This document shows, in pieces, positions 16,569-25,162 of a DNA stretch of 64,000 nucleotides; positions within the stretch are counted from its first letter, which is position 1, and every line of letters starts with the position of its first letter. The DNA is from RGIG4097 sp964637515 (GTDB lineage: Bacteria; Bacillota; Clostridia; Christensenellales; CAG-917). Below the pieces are notes generated by a model. The model saw only the letters and a program-made list of their open reading frames with translations. It was not told the DNA's origin and did no database searches. The position numbers were made by a program, and so were the translations under genes. The DNA lies in assembly GCA_964637515.1 (NCBI GenBank), contig CAZWUI010000004.1:46651-110650 (forward strand). Reading direction: 5' to 3'.

Positions 16569-19500
16569 ATGAACTGCCATAACGACGTAAACATCTATTC
16601 CGTAAACGTATGCGACAAACACGGTGCGGGATTTCCGCTTTCTGAAAGCGGTGAAAAGAAGATTAGACTTTTGAACGGGGAGTGGAAATTCAAATATTTT
16701 TCCGCCGTAGACCTCATGACAGAGCCTACTTCGTGGGACGTCATTCAAGTGCCGTCAAACTGGCAACTCAAAGGTTACGGCAAACCCAACTACTCAAATA
16801 CCCGCTATCCGAAACCCATTCTCACCGCTCCCGGCAAACGCCCGCATATCAACGATGCGGAAAACCCCTGCGGTATCTATGAAAGGACTTTCGACCTTGA
16901 CGAAATCAACAGCCGTATACATATCAACTTCGCGGCAAACAGCGGTGCGGAATTATACGTCAACGGCAAATTCGTGGGGTATAGCGAGTCGAGTTTCGAC
17001 TATCAGGAATACGATATTACCGAATTTGTCAAGAAGGGCGAAAACACCGTCAGAATAGTCGTCTATCAATTCACGACGGGCAGTTATCTCGAAGACCAAG
17101 ATATGTGGAGAATTTCGGGACTCTTCCGCGACGTAACGTTGATTTTCGTGCCTTACCGCCATATAGCGGATATATACGCACGTGCGTCTTTCAACGACGA
17201 TATGACCGAAGCGATTTTCACTGCGGACGTGGTCGTGGAATGCACGGGGGACGAGTTTGACGTTGCCAACGTCAACGTAGACCTCATCGATGCGGACGGA
17301 AACGTCGTCGCAAATTCCCTTTTCAAACTCATCGACGTGGACGACGGCGACACTCTCACTCTCATCGCAAAAGAGAAAATCAATAATCCTAAACTTTGGA
17401 GTGCGGAATATCCTTATCTTTACACCGTCAGAGTTACTCTCACTTCCCAAGTCAAAGACAGAGAGTATTTTGCGGACAGAAGGGATATAAACTTCGGATT
17501 CAGAAAAATCGAAGTCGTACCCAAAACCGCGGATAGAGATACCACCATTTTGCTCAACGGCAAAGTGTTGAAAATCAGGGGAGTCAACCGCCACGAATTT
17601 CATCCCGAATACGGACACGCAGTCCCCACCGAACTCACTGAAAAGGATATTATTCTTTGCAGAAACAACAATATCAACAGCATACGCACTTCCCACTATC
17701 CAAACTCTCGCGGTTTCTACGAACTTTGCGACAAGTACGGAATTATGGTTATGAGCGAGAACAACCTCGAAACTCACGGGCTTGCTCGCTACATTCCCGC
17801 ATCCAATCCCAAGTGGACGGAGCAGGTGTGTTGGCGTATGGAAAATATGGTGCGCACTTACCGCAATCATCCTTGCATTTTGTTCTGGTCTCTTGGAAAC
17901 GAAGCGGGGGATAAGGGCAAGGCGTTCTCCGAAATGAAGAAAACCGCTCTTGCGCTCGACGATACACGCCCCATTCACTACGAAGCGGACGGCTATCTCA
18001 AAGTCAGCGATATTATGAGCGAAATGTACACTCCCGAAACCCAAATGGAGCAGATAGGCAAGAACAAACTCCATATGCACAGTCGTGCTTTGTGGTCTTT
18101 GCTCGGACATTATCTTACCCCGAAAACCTATCGCAACAAACCCTTTATTCAATGCGAATACGCACACTGCATGGGCAACTCTCTCGGCAACTTTGCGGAC
18201 TATTGGGAGCACTTCAAAAAGTATGACCGTTTGTGTGGCGGTTACATTTGGGATTTTGCCGACCAATCCATCAAACGCACTCTTGCGGACGGTACGGTGG
18301 AATGGACTTACGGCGGTGACTGGGGGGACGTCCCTAACGACGGCAACTTCGCTTTCAACGGTATCGTGAGAGCGGACCGCTCACCCAATCCCGCACTCCA
18401 CGAAGTGAAGAAAGTATATCAACAAATTTCCTTCTCGATTGACGGCAAGGATATAGTTGTCGGCAACGAGTATATTGCAACCACTCTCAACGACAAATTC
18501 GACCTCAAAGTAGAACTTCTCAAAGACGGCACTGTCGTGAAAGAAAAAATCATTCCTATGCCCGAAGTCCCCGTCGGCGGAAAAGGCAAAGTTGCAATTC
18601 CTTTCGATACGGACGTTGACGGAGAAGTCTACGTCAATGTTTACGCACTCCAAAAGGAAGACGAAAGGGGTATCGCAAAAGGCGCGGTCGTTGCAGAAGA
18701 ACAAATAATTTTGAACGGTTTCAAAGGCTACGCTTTCAACGAGGCAGTCGGCAAGGCGGTGTCCTCCGACGGAGAGTACGTCATCATCGACTGCGGCAAC
18801 CTGACCGCACTCGTCAACAAGGAAACCGGATATATCGATAGCGTCAAAAAGAATGGTTTAGAGATGCTTTCCGCACCGATAAAACCCAATTTCTGGCGCG
18901 CAGTCACGGATAACGACTTCGTTCCGCATATCGATATGTTCTTGAAAAAGTTTATCGGCGTGTTCTACTACAAGGACGCTCAAGCGAAACTCGTCAAGGT
19001 CAACATGGTGCACAACGACAAGAAAGTGGACATTGATTGGTATATGCCCCATATGCCCGTTTTGAGAACGACTTACGAAGCGGGTGAAGACGGATTGAAG
19101 ATTTCCTTGAAGTGCAAAGGTATGATTTTTGATTTGCCCAGATACGGTTTTGAAATGAAGTGTGCGACGAGCGACGACGTTTCCTTCTTCGGCAGGGGTG
19201 AACACGAAAACTACTGCGACAGAAAGACGTCTGCGAAACTCGGCAAGTATCAAGGCAAGGTCGAAGACTTCGAACACGGCTATCTCTATCCCCAAGAAAA
19301 CGGCAACCACTGCGATGTGAGAACGTTGACTGTCGGCGGTGAAAACGGTATCACTTTCGACGCAGTCGACAAACCCTTCGAGTTCAGCTGCCACGACTAC
19401 ACCATGGAAAGCCTTGAAAACGCAAAACACCTTCACGAAGTCAAGACGGATAAGGACGGCGTTTGGGTGTACGTTGACGGCGCACAAAGAGGGGTAGGCG

Positions 19501-19586
19501 GTGACGTACCCGCACTCGCTTGCACAAAGAAAAGATACAAAATTTTGCCGGGCAAACTCTACGGATTCTCATTCGTAATCAAATGA
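16569..19586 (+). CDS. lacZ: Beta-galactosidase (GH2, LacZ type)
   Basis: 1005 residues, matching the long LacZ-type GH2 enzymes. Jelly-roll N-terminal domain, Ig-like domain, TIM barrel with the acid/base Glu445 (SLGNEAG) and the nucleophile Glu530 (IQCEYAHCMGNS), and the C-terminal Bgal small-chain-like domain. It hydrolyses terminal beta-galactosides such as lactose in the cytoplasm; no signal peptide is present. There is no sugar transporter or regulator beside it. It follows the zinc-ribbon gene after 10 nt with GAGAGG as ribosome-binding site, so it may be read from the dnaG operon. Confidence 0.95.
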   Translation: MNCHNDVNIYSVNVCDKHGAGFPLSESGEKKIRLLNGEWKFKYFSAVDLMTEPTSWDVIQVPSNWQLKGYGKPNYSNTRYPKPILTAPGKRPHINDAENPCGIYERTFDLDEINSRIHINFAANSGAELYVNGKFVGYSESSFDYQEYDITEFVKKGENTVRIVVYQFTTGSYLEDQDMWRISGLFRDVTLIFVPYRHIADIYARASFNDDMTEAIFTADVVVECTGDEFDVANVNVDLIDADGNVVANSLFKLIDVDDGDTLTLIAKEKINNPKLWSAEYPYLYTVRVTLTSQVKDREYFADRRDINFGFRKIEVVPKTADRDTTILLNGKVLKIRGVNRHEFHPEYGHAVPTELTEKDIILCRNNNINSIRTSHYPNSRGFYELCDKYGIMVMSENNLETHGLARYIPASNPKWTEQVCWRMENMVRTYRNHPCILFWSLGNEAGDKGKAFSEMKKTALALDDTRPIHYEADGYLKVSDIMSEMYTPETQMEQIGKNKLHMHSRALWSLLGHYLTPKTYRNKPFIQCEYAHCMGNSLGNFADYWEHFKKYDRLCGGYIWDFADQSIKRTLADGTVEWTYGGDWGDVPNDGNFAFNGIVRADRSPNPALHEVKKVYQQISFSIDGKDIVVGNEYIATTLNDKFDLKVELLKDGTVVKEKIIPMPEVPVGGKGKVAIPFDTDVDGEVYVNVYALQKEDERGIAKGAVVAEEQIILNGFKGYAFNEAVGKAVSSDGEYVIIDCGNLTALVNKETGYIDSVKKNGLEMLSAPIKPNFWRAVTDNDFVPHIDMFLKKFIGVFYYKDAQAKLVKVNMVHNDKKVDIDWYMPHMPVLRTTYEAGEDGLKISLKCKGMIFDLPRYGFEMKCATSDDVSFFGRGEHENYCDRKTSAKLGKYQGKVEDFEHGYLYPQENGNHCDVRTLTVGGENGITFDAVDKPFEFSCHDYTMESLENAKHLHEVKTDKDGVWVYVDGAQRGVGGDVPALACTKKRYKILPGKLYGFSFVIK

Positions 19587-19641
19587 TAAGACACATCAAT
19601 ATAGTACGACCGTTCGTATGGTCGACTGCAAAGGAGAATAT

Positions 19642-21582
19642 ATGATAATCACTCTAAAAGACGGAAACAAAATCGCGATCGACGGTAGCGCTACCGCATA
19701 CGAAATCGCGAAGCAAATCGGCGAAAGACTGGCAAAGGCTGCACTCGTATGCAAAGTTGACGGTGTTTTGACCTCTATGAACGAAGTTATCGACCACGAT
19801 TGCAACTTCGAAATTCTCACTTGGAACGACGAAGAAGGCAAAAAGGCGTATCGTCATACCGCATCCCATATCCTTGCGCAAGCGGTTAAGAATATCTATC
19901 CGACCGTTCAACTCGCAATCGGACCCGCTATCGACGACGGCTTCTACTACGACTTTGATTTCAAGACTCCCATAACTCAAGCGGACTTTGAAAAAATCGA
20001 AGCGGAAATGCGCTCTATCATCAAGGCAAACTTCCCCATCGAAAGAAAAGTCGTTTCGAGAAAGGAAGCGGAAACCGCAATCAAAAAGTCGAAACAAATA
20101 TATAAACTCGAACTCCTGTCCGACATTCCCGAAGGGGAAGAAATTAGTTTTTACACTCAAGGGGATTTCGTTGACCTTTGTGCAGGTCCTCACCTTGCAA
20201 GCACGGGCAGAGTCAAGGAATTCAAACTCACCGCTCTCACCGGTGCGTACTGGCGCGGTAGCGAAAAAAATAAAATGCTCACCCGTATCTACGGCACCGC
20301 ATTCGAGAAGAAAGCGGAACTCGACGAATATCTCAAACGCCTCGAAGAAGCAAAACTCCGTGATCACAACCGTTTGGGACGCGATCTCGAACTCTTTATG
20401 ACGGATGAAAACGTCGGTCAAGGTCTCCCTCTCATGATGCCCAAGGGCGCAAGAATACTCCAAATTCTCCAACGTTTCGTCGAAGACGAAGAACAGAGAA
20501 GGGGTTATCTTCTTACCAAAACTCCTATTATGACCAAAAATAATTTGTTCATAATCTCCGGACACTGGGACCACTACAAAGACAAAATGTTCTGGATGGG
20601 CGACGAGGATGTCGATGACGAAATCCTGTGCTTGAGACCTATGACTTGCCCCTTGCAATTCACGATTTACAAGAACGGTTTGAAGTCCTATCGTGACCTT
20701 CCCGTCAGATATGCCGAAACCGCTATCGAATTTAGAAAAGAGGCAAGCGGTGAAATGCACGGACTCACTCGTATCCGTCAATTTACTCTCGCTGACGGTC
20801 ATATCGTTTGCACTCCCGACCAACTCGAAAAGGAATTTGAAGGTTGCGTAGATCTTATCAAATATATCGCAGACGTGTTCGGACTCAGCGATGACATTTG
20901 GTTCCGTTTCTCTCGTTGGGACCCCAACGATGCGGATAAATACGTCGGTTCGAAAGAGGAATGGGAAAGAGTCGAAGGCACCATGAAACAAATCCTTGAC
21001 GACCTTGGCATTAAATATGACGAGGCTTGGGGCGAAGCAGCTTTCTACGGTCCTAAACTCGACGTGCAAGGCAAGAACGTTCACGGCAAAGAAGACACTC
21101 TCTTCACCGTTCAAATCGACTTCTCGCTTGCAAAGCGTTTCGATATGATTTATATCGACGAAAACGGCGAGAAACAAAATCCGCTCATCATCCACCGTTC
21201 TTCTATCGGTTGTTACGAGCGCACTCTCGGTATGCTCATCGAAAAGTACAACGGTGCATTCCCGCTCTGGATGTCTCCCGAACAAGTCCGCGTGCTCTCC
21301 CTTACGGACAGAACGATCGAACAAGCGAAGGAAGTCAGAGAGAAGTTGTTTGCACTCGGTATCCGAGCGGAAGCGGACGTCAGAAGCGAAAAACTCGGAA
21401 AGAAAATCCGCGAAGCACAACTCGACAAAGTCAACTATATCGTCATCATCGGTGACAAGGAAGCGGAACAAGGCACGATTTCCGTACGTCATCGCTCCTT
21501 GGGCGACCTTGGCAGTATGACCGTCGAAGATTTTGAACAAAGAGTTCTTCTTGAAACCGCAAAGAAACTCTTGGACAGATAA
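19642..21582 (+). CDS. thrS: Threonyl-tRNA synthetase
   Basis: 646 residues: N-terminal TGS domain (about 1-60), editing-associated domain with HTASHILAQAV and the Zn/SAD motif, class II catalytic core with CLRPMTCPLQF, FRKEASGEMHGLTRIRQF and IIHRSSIGCYERTLGMLIE, and the C-terminal anticodon-binding domain. It charges tRNA-Thr in the cytoplasm. ATG at 19642 is chosen because AAGGAG precedes it; an ATG at 19618 has no such site. The 55 nt upstream are too short for a T-box riboswitch. A frame open on the opposite strand over the entire gene is a codon-bias artefact. Confidence 0.97.
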   Translation: MIITLKDGNKIAIDGSATAYEIAKQIGERLAKAALVCKVDGVLTSMNEVIDHDCNFEILTWNDEEGKKAYRHTASHILAQAVKNIYPTVQLAIGPAIDDGFYYDFDFKTPITQADFEKIEAEMRSIIKANFPIERKVVSRKEAETAIKKSKQIYKLELLSDIPEGEEISFYTQGDFVDLCAGPHLASTGRVKEFKLTALTGAYWRGSEKNKMLTRIYGTAFEKKAELDEYLKRLEEAKLRDHNRLGRDLELFMTDENVGQGLPLMMPKGARILQILQRFVEDEEQRRGYLLTKTPIMTKNNLFIISGHWDHYKDKMFWMGDEDVDDEILCLRPMTCPLQFTIYKNGLKSYRDLPVRYAETAIEFRKEASGEMHGLTRIRQFTLADGHIVCTPDQLEKEFEGCVDLIKYIADVFGLSDDIWFRFSRWDPNDADKYVGSKEEWERVEGTMKQILDDLGIKYDEAWGEAAFYGPKLDVQGKNVHGKEDTLFTVQIDFSLAKRFDMIYIDENGEKQNPLIIHRSSIGCYERTLGMLIEKYNGAFPLWMSPEQVRVLSLTDRTIEQAKEVREKLFALGIRAEADVRSEKLGKKIREAQLDKVNYIVIIGDKEAEQGTISVRHRSLGDLGSMTVEDFEQRVLLETAKKLLDR

Positions 21583-21592
21583 ACGCAAACGA

Positions 21593-21629
21593 ATATTGCC
21601 CCGCCTTTTAGGCGAGGCAATGTTTTTCG
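21593..21629 (+). terminator. Intrinsic terminator after thrS
   Basis: Stem ATTGCCCCGCC/GGCGAGGCAAT with one mismatch, followed by TTTTT. Confidence 0.75.
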
Positions 21630-21685
21630 TTATACTCACTCATTCTAAGACGGCACACACAAAATACTAAGAAGGGGATTATATT

Positions 21686-22711
21686 ATGCCATTACATATT
21701 ATATTAAAAGATATAACTACAATAGAATGTGACGCAATAGTCAACGCCGCAAACAGCAGTTTGCTCGGCGGTGGCGGGGTGGACGGCGCAATTCATGCCG
21801 CCGCAGGTCGCGAGCTTTATGAAGAATGCAAAACGCTCGGCGGTTGCAGAGTCGGGGAAGCGAAAATCACGAAAGGTTACAAACTTCCCGCAAAATACGT
21901 CATCCATACGGTAGGTCCCGAATGGCGCGGCGGCTGCGGTAGAGAGAAAGAATTGCTCTCTGCGTGTTATCGCAATTCGCTTATGCTTGCCAAGGAATAC
22001 GGTTGCGAAAGCATAGCGTTTCCGCTCATTTCGTCGGGCATCTACGGCTACCCGGACGACAAGGCGATGGAAGTCGCAATCGACGAAATCAAGAAGTTTT
22101 TGGACTCCAACGAAATGGATGTCTATATCGCATTGATAAGCAAACGAAAACTCAAAATCAGTCGCGAATTGATTGATGACGTGTCCGATTATATCGATGA
22201 AAACTATGAGGACGAGAGCAAACAGTTTCAGTTTATCAATCTCATCGAAAACAACTATGAGGAAAGTGGCTCCAAGTTTAGTAAAACGATAAGACATAGT
22301 AAGTGCCCGGGGTATGCGAGCGAGTCTATTTTTGCTTCAAATATATCCCTTGTCGACGTGCTTTCAAAACTCGACGATACGTTTGCGGTAACCCTTATGA
22401 AACTCATTGACGCAAAGGGTATGACCGACGTGGAGTGCTACAAAAAAGCAAACGTCAGCAAACAGACATGGTATAAGATTATGAACGAAAAGGATTATAA
22501 ACCTAGCAAAAACACGGTTTTATCCTTCGCTATTGCGCTCGAACTCGATATCAATGAAACAAAACATCTGCTCCAAACGGTAGGATTTTCTCTGTCGAAA
22601 AGCAATAAATTCGACGTCATCATCGAATATTTCATCGAGAACGAGAAGTACGATATTCATCTCATCAACGAAATGTTGTTTGAATTTGATCAATCTTGTC
22701 TTGGTTTGTGA
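21686..22711 (+). CDS. Macro-domain protein with C-terminal HTH
   Basis: 341 residues. Residues 1-155 form a MacroD-type macro domain with VNAANSSLLGGGGVDGAIH and the substrate loop PLISSGIYGYP, motifs of enzymes that remove ADP-ribose from proteins or deacetylate O-acetyl-ADP-ribose. Residues about 235-300 look like a lambda-repressor-type helix-turn-helix (NVSKQTWYKIMNEKDYKPSK), with a further conserved-looking tail (KFDVIIEYFIENEKYDI). A macro enzyme joined to a probable DNA-binding or docking module suggests signalling or regulation through ADP-ribose; this is inference. It lies between thrS and infC, genes often adjacent, and is followed by a vWA protein. ATG behind AGAAGGGG. Confidence 0.8.
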   Translation: MPLHIILKDITTIECDAIVNAANSSLLGGGGVDGAIHAAAGRELYEECKTLGGCRVGEAKITKGYKLPAKYVIHTVGPEWRGGCGREKELLSACYRNSLMLAKEYGCESIAFPLISSGIYGYPDDKAMEVAIDEIKKFLDSNEMDVYIALISKRKLKISRELIDDVSDYIDENYEDESKQFQFINLIENNYEESGSKFSKTIRHSKCPGYASESIFASNISLVDVLSKLDDTFAVTLMKLIDAKGMTDVECYKKANVSKQTWYKIMNEKDYKPSKNTVLSFAIALELDINETKHLLQTVGFSLSKSNKFDVIIEYFIENEKYDIHLINEMLFEFDQSCLGL

Positions 22712-22725
22712 GAGTAAACCGTCGA

Positions 22726-22757
22726 TTGACCTCAAATTCAATCCCGCGTTATATAAT
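22726..22757 (+). promoter_or_regulatory. Probable promoter of the vWA gene
   Basis: TTGACC at 22726-22731 with TTATAT 17 nt downstream (22749-22754), or TATAAT (22752-22757) with a long 20-nt spacer. Confidence 0.55.
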
Positions 22758-22792
22758 GTGGTCGTAAGGAAATCTTGCGACTACATTTTTTT
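22758..22792 (+). terminator. Terminator-like hairpin directly before the vWA start
   Basis: GTGGTCGTAAG/CTTGCGACTAC (11 bp with two wobble pairs, loop GAAAT) followed by ATTTTTTT and then the AAAGGAG of the vWA gene. It can end transcripts of the macro gene; a transcript from the promoter just upstream would start inside its 5' arm. Confidence 0.6.
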
Positions 22793-22806
22793 AAAGGAGA
22801 ATAACT

Positions 22807-23466
22807 ATGGGAAACAACGTGACTGAACTCGTATTCATTTTAGACAAAAGCGGCTCTATGGCAGGCGCAGAAAACGACACTATCGGCGGTTTCAACGCTA
22901 TGATAGATAAACAAAAATCGGCGGAAGGAAAAGTGTACGTGAACACTGTCTTTTTCTCGAATTTCACCGAACTCGTGCACGATAGAAAGACTATCGAAGA
23001 AATCGAGCCCTTGACCGAAAAGGACTATCGTGTGGGCGGTTGTACCGCACTTTTCGACGCAATCGGTAGCACTATCGAGCATATAAGCAATATACACAAG
23101 TACGCTCGTCCCGAAGACGTCCCCGAACGCGTTATGTTCGTCATTACCACCGACGGCTACGAAAACGCAAGTCGTAACTATCGCGCGGCAGAAGTCAAAC
23201 GTATGATAAGCGAAAAGGAAGAAAACGGCTGGGAGTTTTTGTTCTTGGCGGCAAACATCGACGCGGTCGAAACCGCCGAAACTATAGGCATCAAGAAAAA
23301 CCGCGCAGTCAACTACGGCGTCAAAGAAGACACCAACGCTATCTATGAAGAAATCGGCGAAACCATCTGTTCGTACACCCTGAACGACGGAATCCCCGCC
23401 AACTGGGCAAGAACTACGGAAGAAAGGTTGAGAAACAGAAGAGTCGAAAAACCCGACGTGCTGTAA
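22807..23466 (+). CDS. TerY-like von Willebrand factor A domain protein
   Basis: 219 residues, one vWA domain with a full MIDAS: DKSGSM (Asp13-Ser17), the threonine in GGCTALFDAIG, and the aspartate in ITTDGYENAS. No signal peptide or membrane helix, so it should be cytoplasmic. Proteins of this type (TerY family) bind a divalent metal and act as scaffolds in bacterial stress systems. Its partner here is likely the macro-domain protein just upstream (same strand, 95 nt). The exact role cannot be inferred. ATG behind AAAGGAG. Confidence 0.82.
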   Translation: MGNNVTELVFILDKSGSMAGAENDTIGGFNAMIDKQKSAEGKVYVNTVFFSNFTELVHDRKTIEEIEPLTEKDYRVGGCTALFDAIGSTIEHISNIHKYARPEDVPERVMFVITTDGYENASRNYRAAEVKRMISEKEENGWEFLFLAANIDAVETAETIGIKKNRAVNYGVKEDTNAIYEEIGETICSYTLNDGIPANWARTTEERLRNRRVEKPDVL

Positions 23467-23790
23467 TCGCCGTCAATTCAGGCAAAAAATTCCGTGGTTG
23501 AACGCTTTGTTGTGAAGGCCTTTTGCACTTGTAGTAGGGGAGCAAAAAGCACCGCAACTGTGGAATTTTTTGTATAAAGTAGAACAGGAAAAAGCACTGC
23601 GACGGCAGTGCTTTTTCAATGATATACGCTTTGCGTATGATATATTTACTCCGTCCCCGGAGATTTCCACGCTACGCTCGGAAAGGCAAGTTTTTTGCAT
23701 AAAAACGAGGGAATTTCGGGGAAAATGTGATATAATAATACTATAATTAAAGAAAAGTGAAAAAAATTTTATGCAATTATGCAAAAACGA
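23467..23790. repeat. Non-coding repeat-rich region between the vWA gene and the infC leader
   Basis: No credible gene. It contains a long imperfect inverted repeat (arms 23484-23500 and 23555-23571, 15 of 17 bases paired) with an inner inverted repeat (CTTTTGC/GCAAAAAG), a terminator, a small palindrome around ATACGCTTTGCGTAT (23623-23637), and a segment (23660-23688) that is also found, with few changes, at 29828-29855. Confidence 0.55.
23589..23616 (+). terminator. Intrinsic terminator
   Basis: A perfect 12-bp stem AAAAAGCACTGC/GCAGTGCTTTTT with loop GACG. Confidence 0.8.
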
Positions 23791-23819
23791 TTGACATAAT
23801 TTCAGGGGTTTGCTATTAT
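23791..23819 (+). promoter_or_regulatory. Promoter of the infC-rpmI-rplT operon
   Basis: Perfect TTGACA, 17-nt spacer, TATTAT, about 200 nt before infC. Confidence 0.85.
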
Positions 23820-23825
23820 TACTCA

Positions 23826-24016
23826 CGAAGAAAAGGTTCTCCTTTCACCGTGAGCAGAGCGAAACGGTTTCCGAATTTGACAAAATTCCTGCGTATGGCA
23901 GGGTTTGCTTTGAGGTGTTGGAGAATGTCGTAATGCTCTCCGACACTTTTATTTTTGTCGGAGTATAATGGATAAAGTTCACAAAGCGTTCCGTAAGAAA
24001 ATCGGAAAGGGGGTAT
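23826..24016 (+). promoter_or_regulatory. infC leader with attenuator (L20-leader candidate)
   Basis: A long 5' leader precedes infC. It holds a terminator (arms 23915-23924 and 23937-23946, then TTTTATTTTT) and an alternative perfect 8-bp hairpin CTCCGACA/TGTCGGAG (23938-23945 with 23956-23963) that uses the same middle strand, so the two exclude each other. In Bacillota this operon is autoregulated by L20 binding to its leader. Fine structure was not compared with the Rfam model. Confidence 0.65.
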
Positions 24017-24532
24017 ATGAAAGAACTTATCATCAACGAAAAAATTCGTGACAAAGAGATCCGTCTTATCGACGAAGACGGAGCGCAACTCGGCACTGTC
24101 AGCATCGGCGAAGCGCGTCGCATTGCGGAAGAAAAAGGGCTCGACCTTTGCAAAATGTCCGCAGACGGCGTAACTCCCGCGACCTGCAAACTCATGGACT
24201 ACGGCAAATACCGTTACGACAGGTTGAAGAAGGAGAAAGAGGCGGACAAAAACCAAAAAACCGTCGAAGTCAAAGAAATCAGATTGTCGGCAACCATCGA
24301 CGTCGGTGACGTAACTCGTCTTGCAAAACAAACCGCAAAGTTCCTTGCAGGCGGAAACAAAGTCAAAGCGTCGATAAGATTGAAAGGTCGCCAACAAGCA
24401 CGTCCCGAACTTGCGGTAGAAGTCATCAACGACTATATCGAACTTGTCGGAGAGTGCACAGTCGAAAAGAAACCCACTCAGGAAGGCAGAAATATCTATA
24501 CGATACTCGCCCCTGTAAAAGTCAAGAAATAA
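24017..24532 (+). CDS. infC: Translation initiation factor IF-3
   Basis: 171 residues, the normal length. N-terminal domain with INEKIRDKEIRLIDEDG and the C-terminal domain with VKEIRLSATIDVGDV. IF-3 binds the 30S subunit, keeps it apart from 50S and checks the start codon and initiator tRNA. It starts at an ordinary ATG behind GGAAAGGGGG. First gene of infC-rpmI-rplT. Confidence 0.96.
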   Translation: MKELIINEKIRDKEIRLIDEDGAQLGTVSIGEARRIAEEKGLDLCKMSADGVTPATCKLMDYGKYRYDRLKKEKEADKNQKTVEVKEIRLSATIDVGDVTRLAKQTAKFLAGGNKVKASIRLKGRQQARPELAVEVINDYIELVGECTVEKKPTQEGRNIYTILAPVKVKK

Positions 24533-24545
24533 AAGGAGAACTACT

Positions 24546-24743
24546 ATGCCTAAGCAAAAAACACATAGCGGAGCAAAAAAACGCTTTAGAAAGAGCGCGA
24601 ACGGTCACTACAAAGCGGATCACAGCGGTCACGATCATATCTTGACCAAGAAGACCACCAAGAGAAAGAGAGGTCTCCGTAAAGCCCAATATATGGATCA
24701 CACCAAAGAAGCAGAACTCAAGAGACTTTTGCCCTACGACTAA
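24546..24743 (+). CDS. rpmI: 50S ribosomal protein L35
   Basis: 65 residues, basic, with the family start MPKQKTHSGAKKRF and the HILTKKTTKRKRGLR segment. Located 13 nt after infC with AAAAGGAG as ribosome-binding site. Confidence 0.97.
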   Translation: MPKQKTHSGAKKRFRKSANGHYKADHSGHDHILTKKTTKRKRGLRKAQYMDHTKEAELKRLLPYD

Positions 24744-24755
24744 GGAGATTGAACT

Positions 24756-25112
24756 ATGAGAATTAAAAGAGCAGTTAACGCAGTAAAGAAACGCAGAAAA
24801 ATAATGAAACAAGCCAAAGGCTACTACGGTGGAAAGCATCGTCTTTATCGTATAGCCAAACAACAAGTTATCCGCAGCGGATACTATGCGTACGTCGGCA
24901 GAAAAAACAAAAAACGCGACTTCAGACAACTCTGGATTGCACGTATCAACGCAGGCGCACGTCTCAACGGTTTGAGCTACTCCGTCCTTATGCACGGTCT
25001 TAAAGTCGCAGGCATCGACCTCAACCGCAAGGTTCTCTCCGAAATCGCAATCAGCGATCCTCAAGCGTTCACCGCACTTTGCAATCAAGCAAAAACGGCG
25101 CTCGGCAAATAA
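24756..25112 (+). CDS. rplT: 50S ribosomal protein L20
   Basis: 118 residues, with the typical start MRIKRAVNAVKKRRKIMKQA and GYYGGKHRLYR. L20 is an early 50S assembly protein and the known repressor of this operon in Bacillota. It follows rpmI after 12 nt (TAAGGAG). Confidence 0.97.
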   Translation: MRIKRAVNAVKKRRKIMKQAKGYYGGKHRLYRIAKQQVIRSGYYAYVGRKNKKRDFRQLWIARINAGARLNGLSYSVLMHGLKVAGIDLNRKVLSEIAISDPQAFTALCNQAKTALGK

Positions 25113-25122
25113 TGATAACTCG

Positions 25123-25155
25123 GTGCGGTATTGACAAAATACCGCACTTTTTTTT
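25123..25155 (+). terminator. Intrinsic terminator after rplT
   Basis: Perfect 10-bp stem GTGCGGTATT/AATACCGCAC followed by eight T; the T run touches the GGAG of the next gene, so some read-through would still be translated. Confidence 0.85.
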
Positions 25156-25162
25156 GGAGTAG

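Noticed and set aside
16953..18266. Long minus-strand frame inside the beta-galactosidase gene
   Set aside because: Antisense shadow of a clear GH2 enzyme, with no ribosome-binding site and no protein motif.
19587..19641. T-box riboswitch before thrS
   Set aside because: Only 55 nt are available and the small CGACC/GGTCG hairpin has no T-box sequence or antiterminator.
19654..21639. A 661-codon open frame on the minus strand across thrS
   Set aside because: It is antisense to an unmistakable thrS; the gene's codon bias avoids the triplets that would be stops on the other strand. No start site or family motif is seen.
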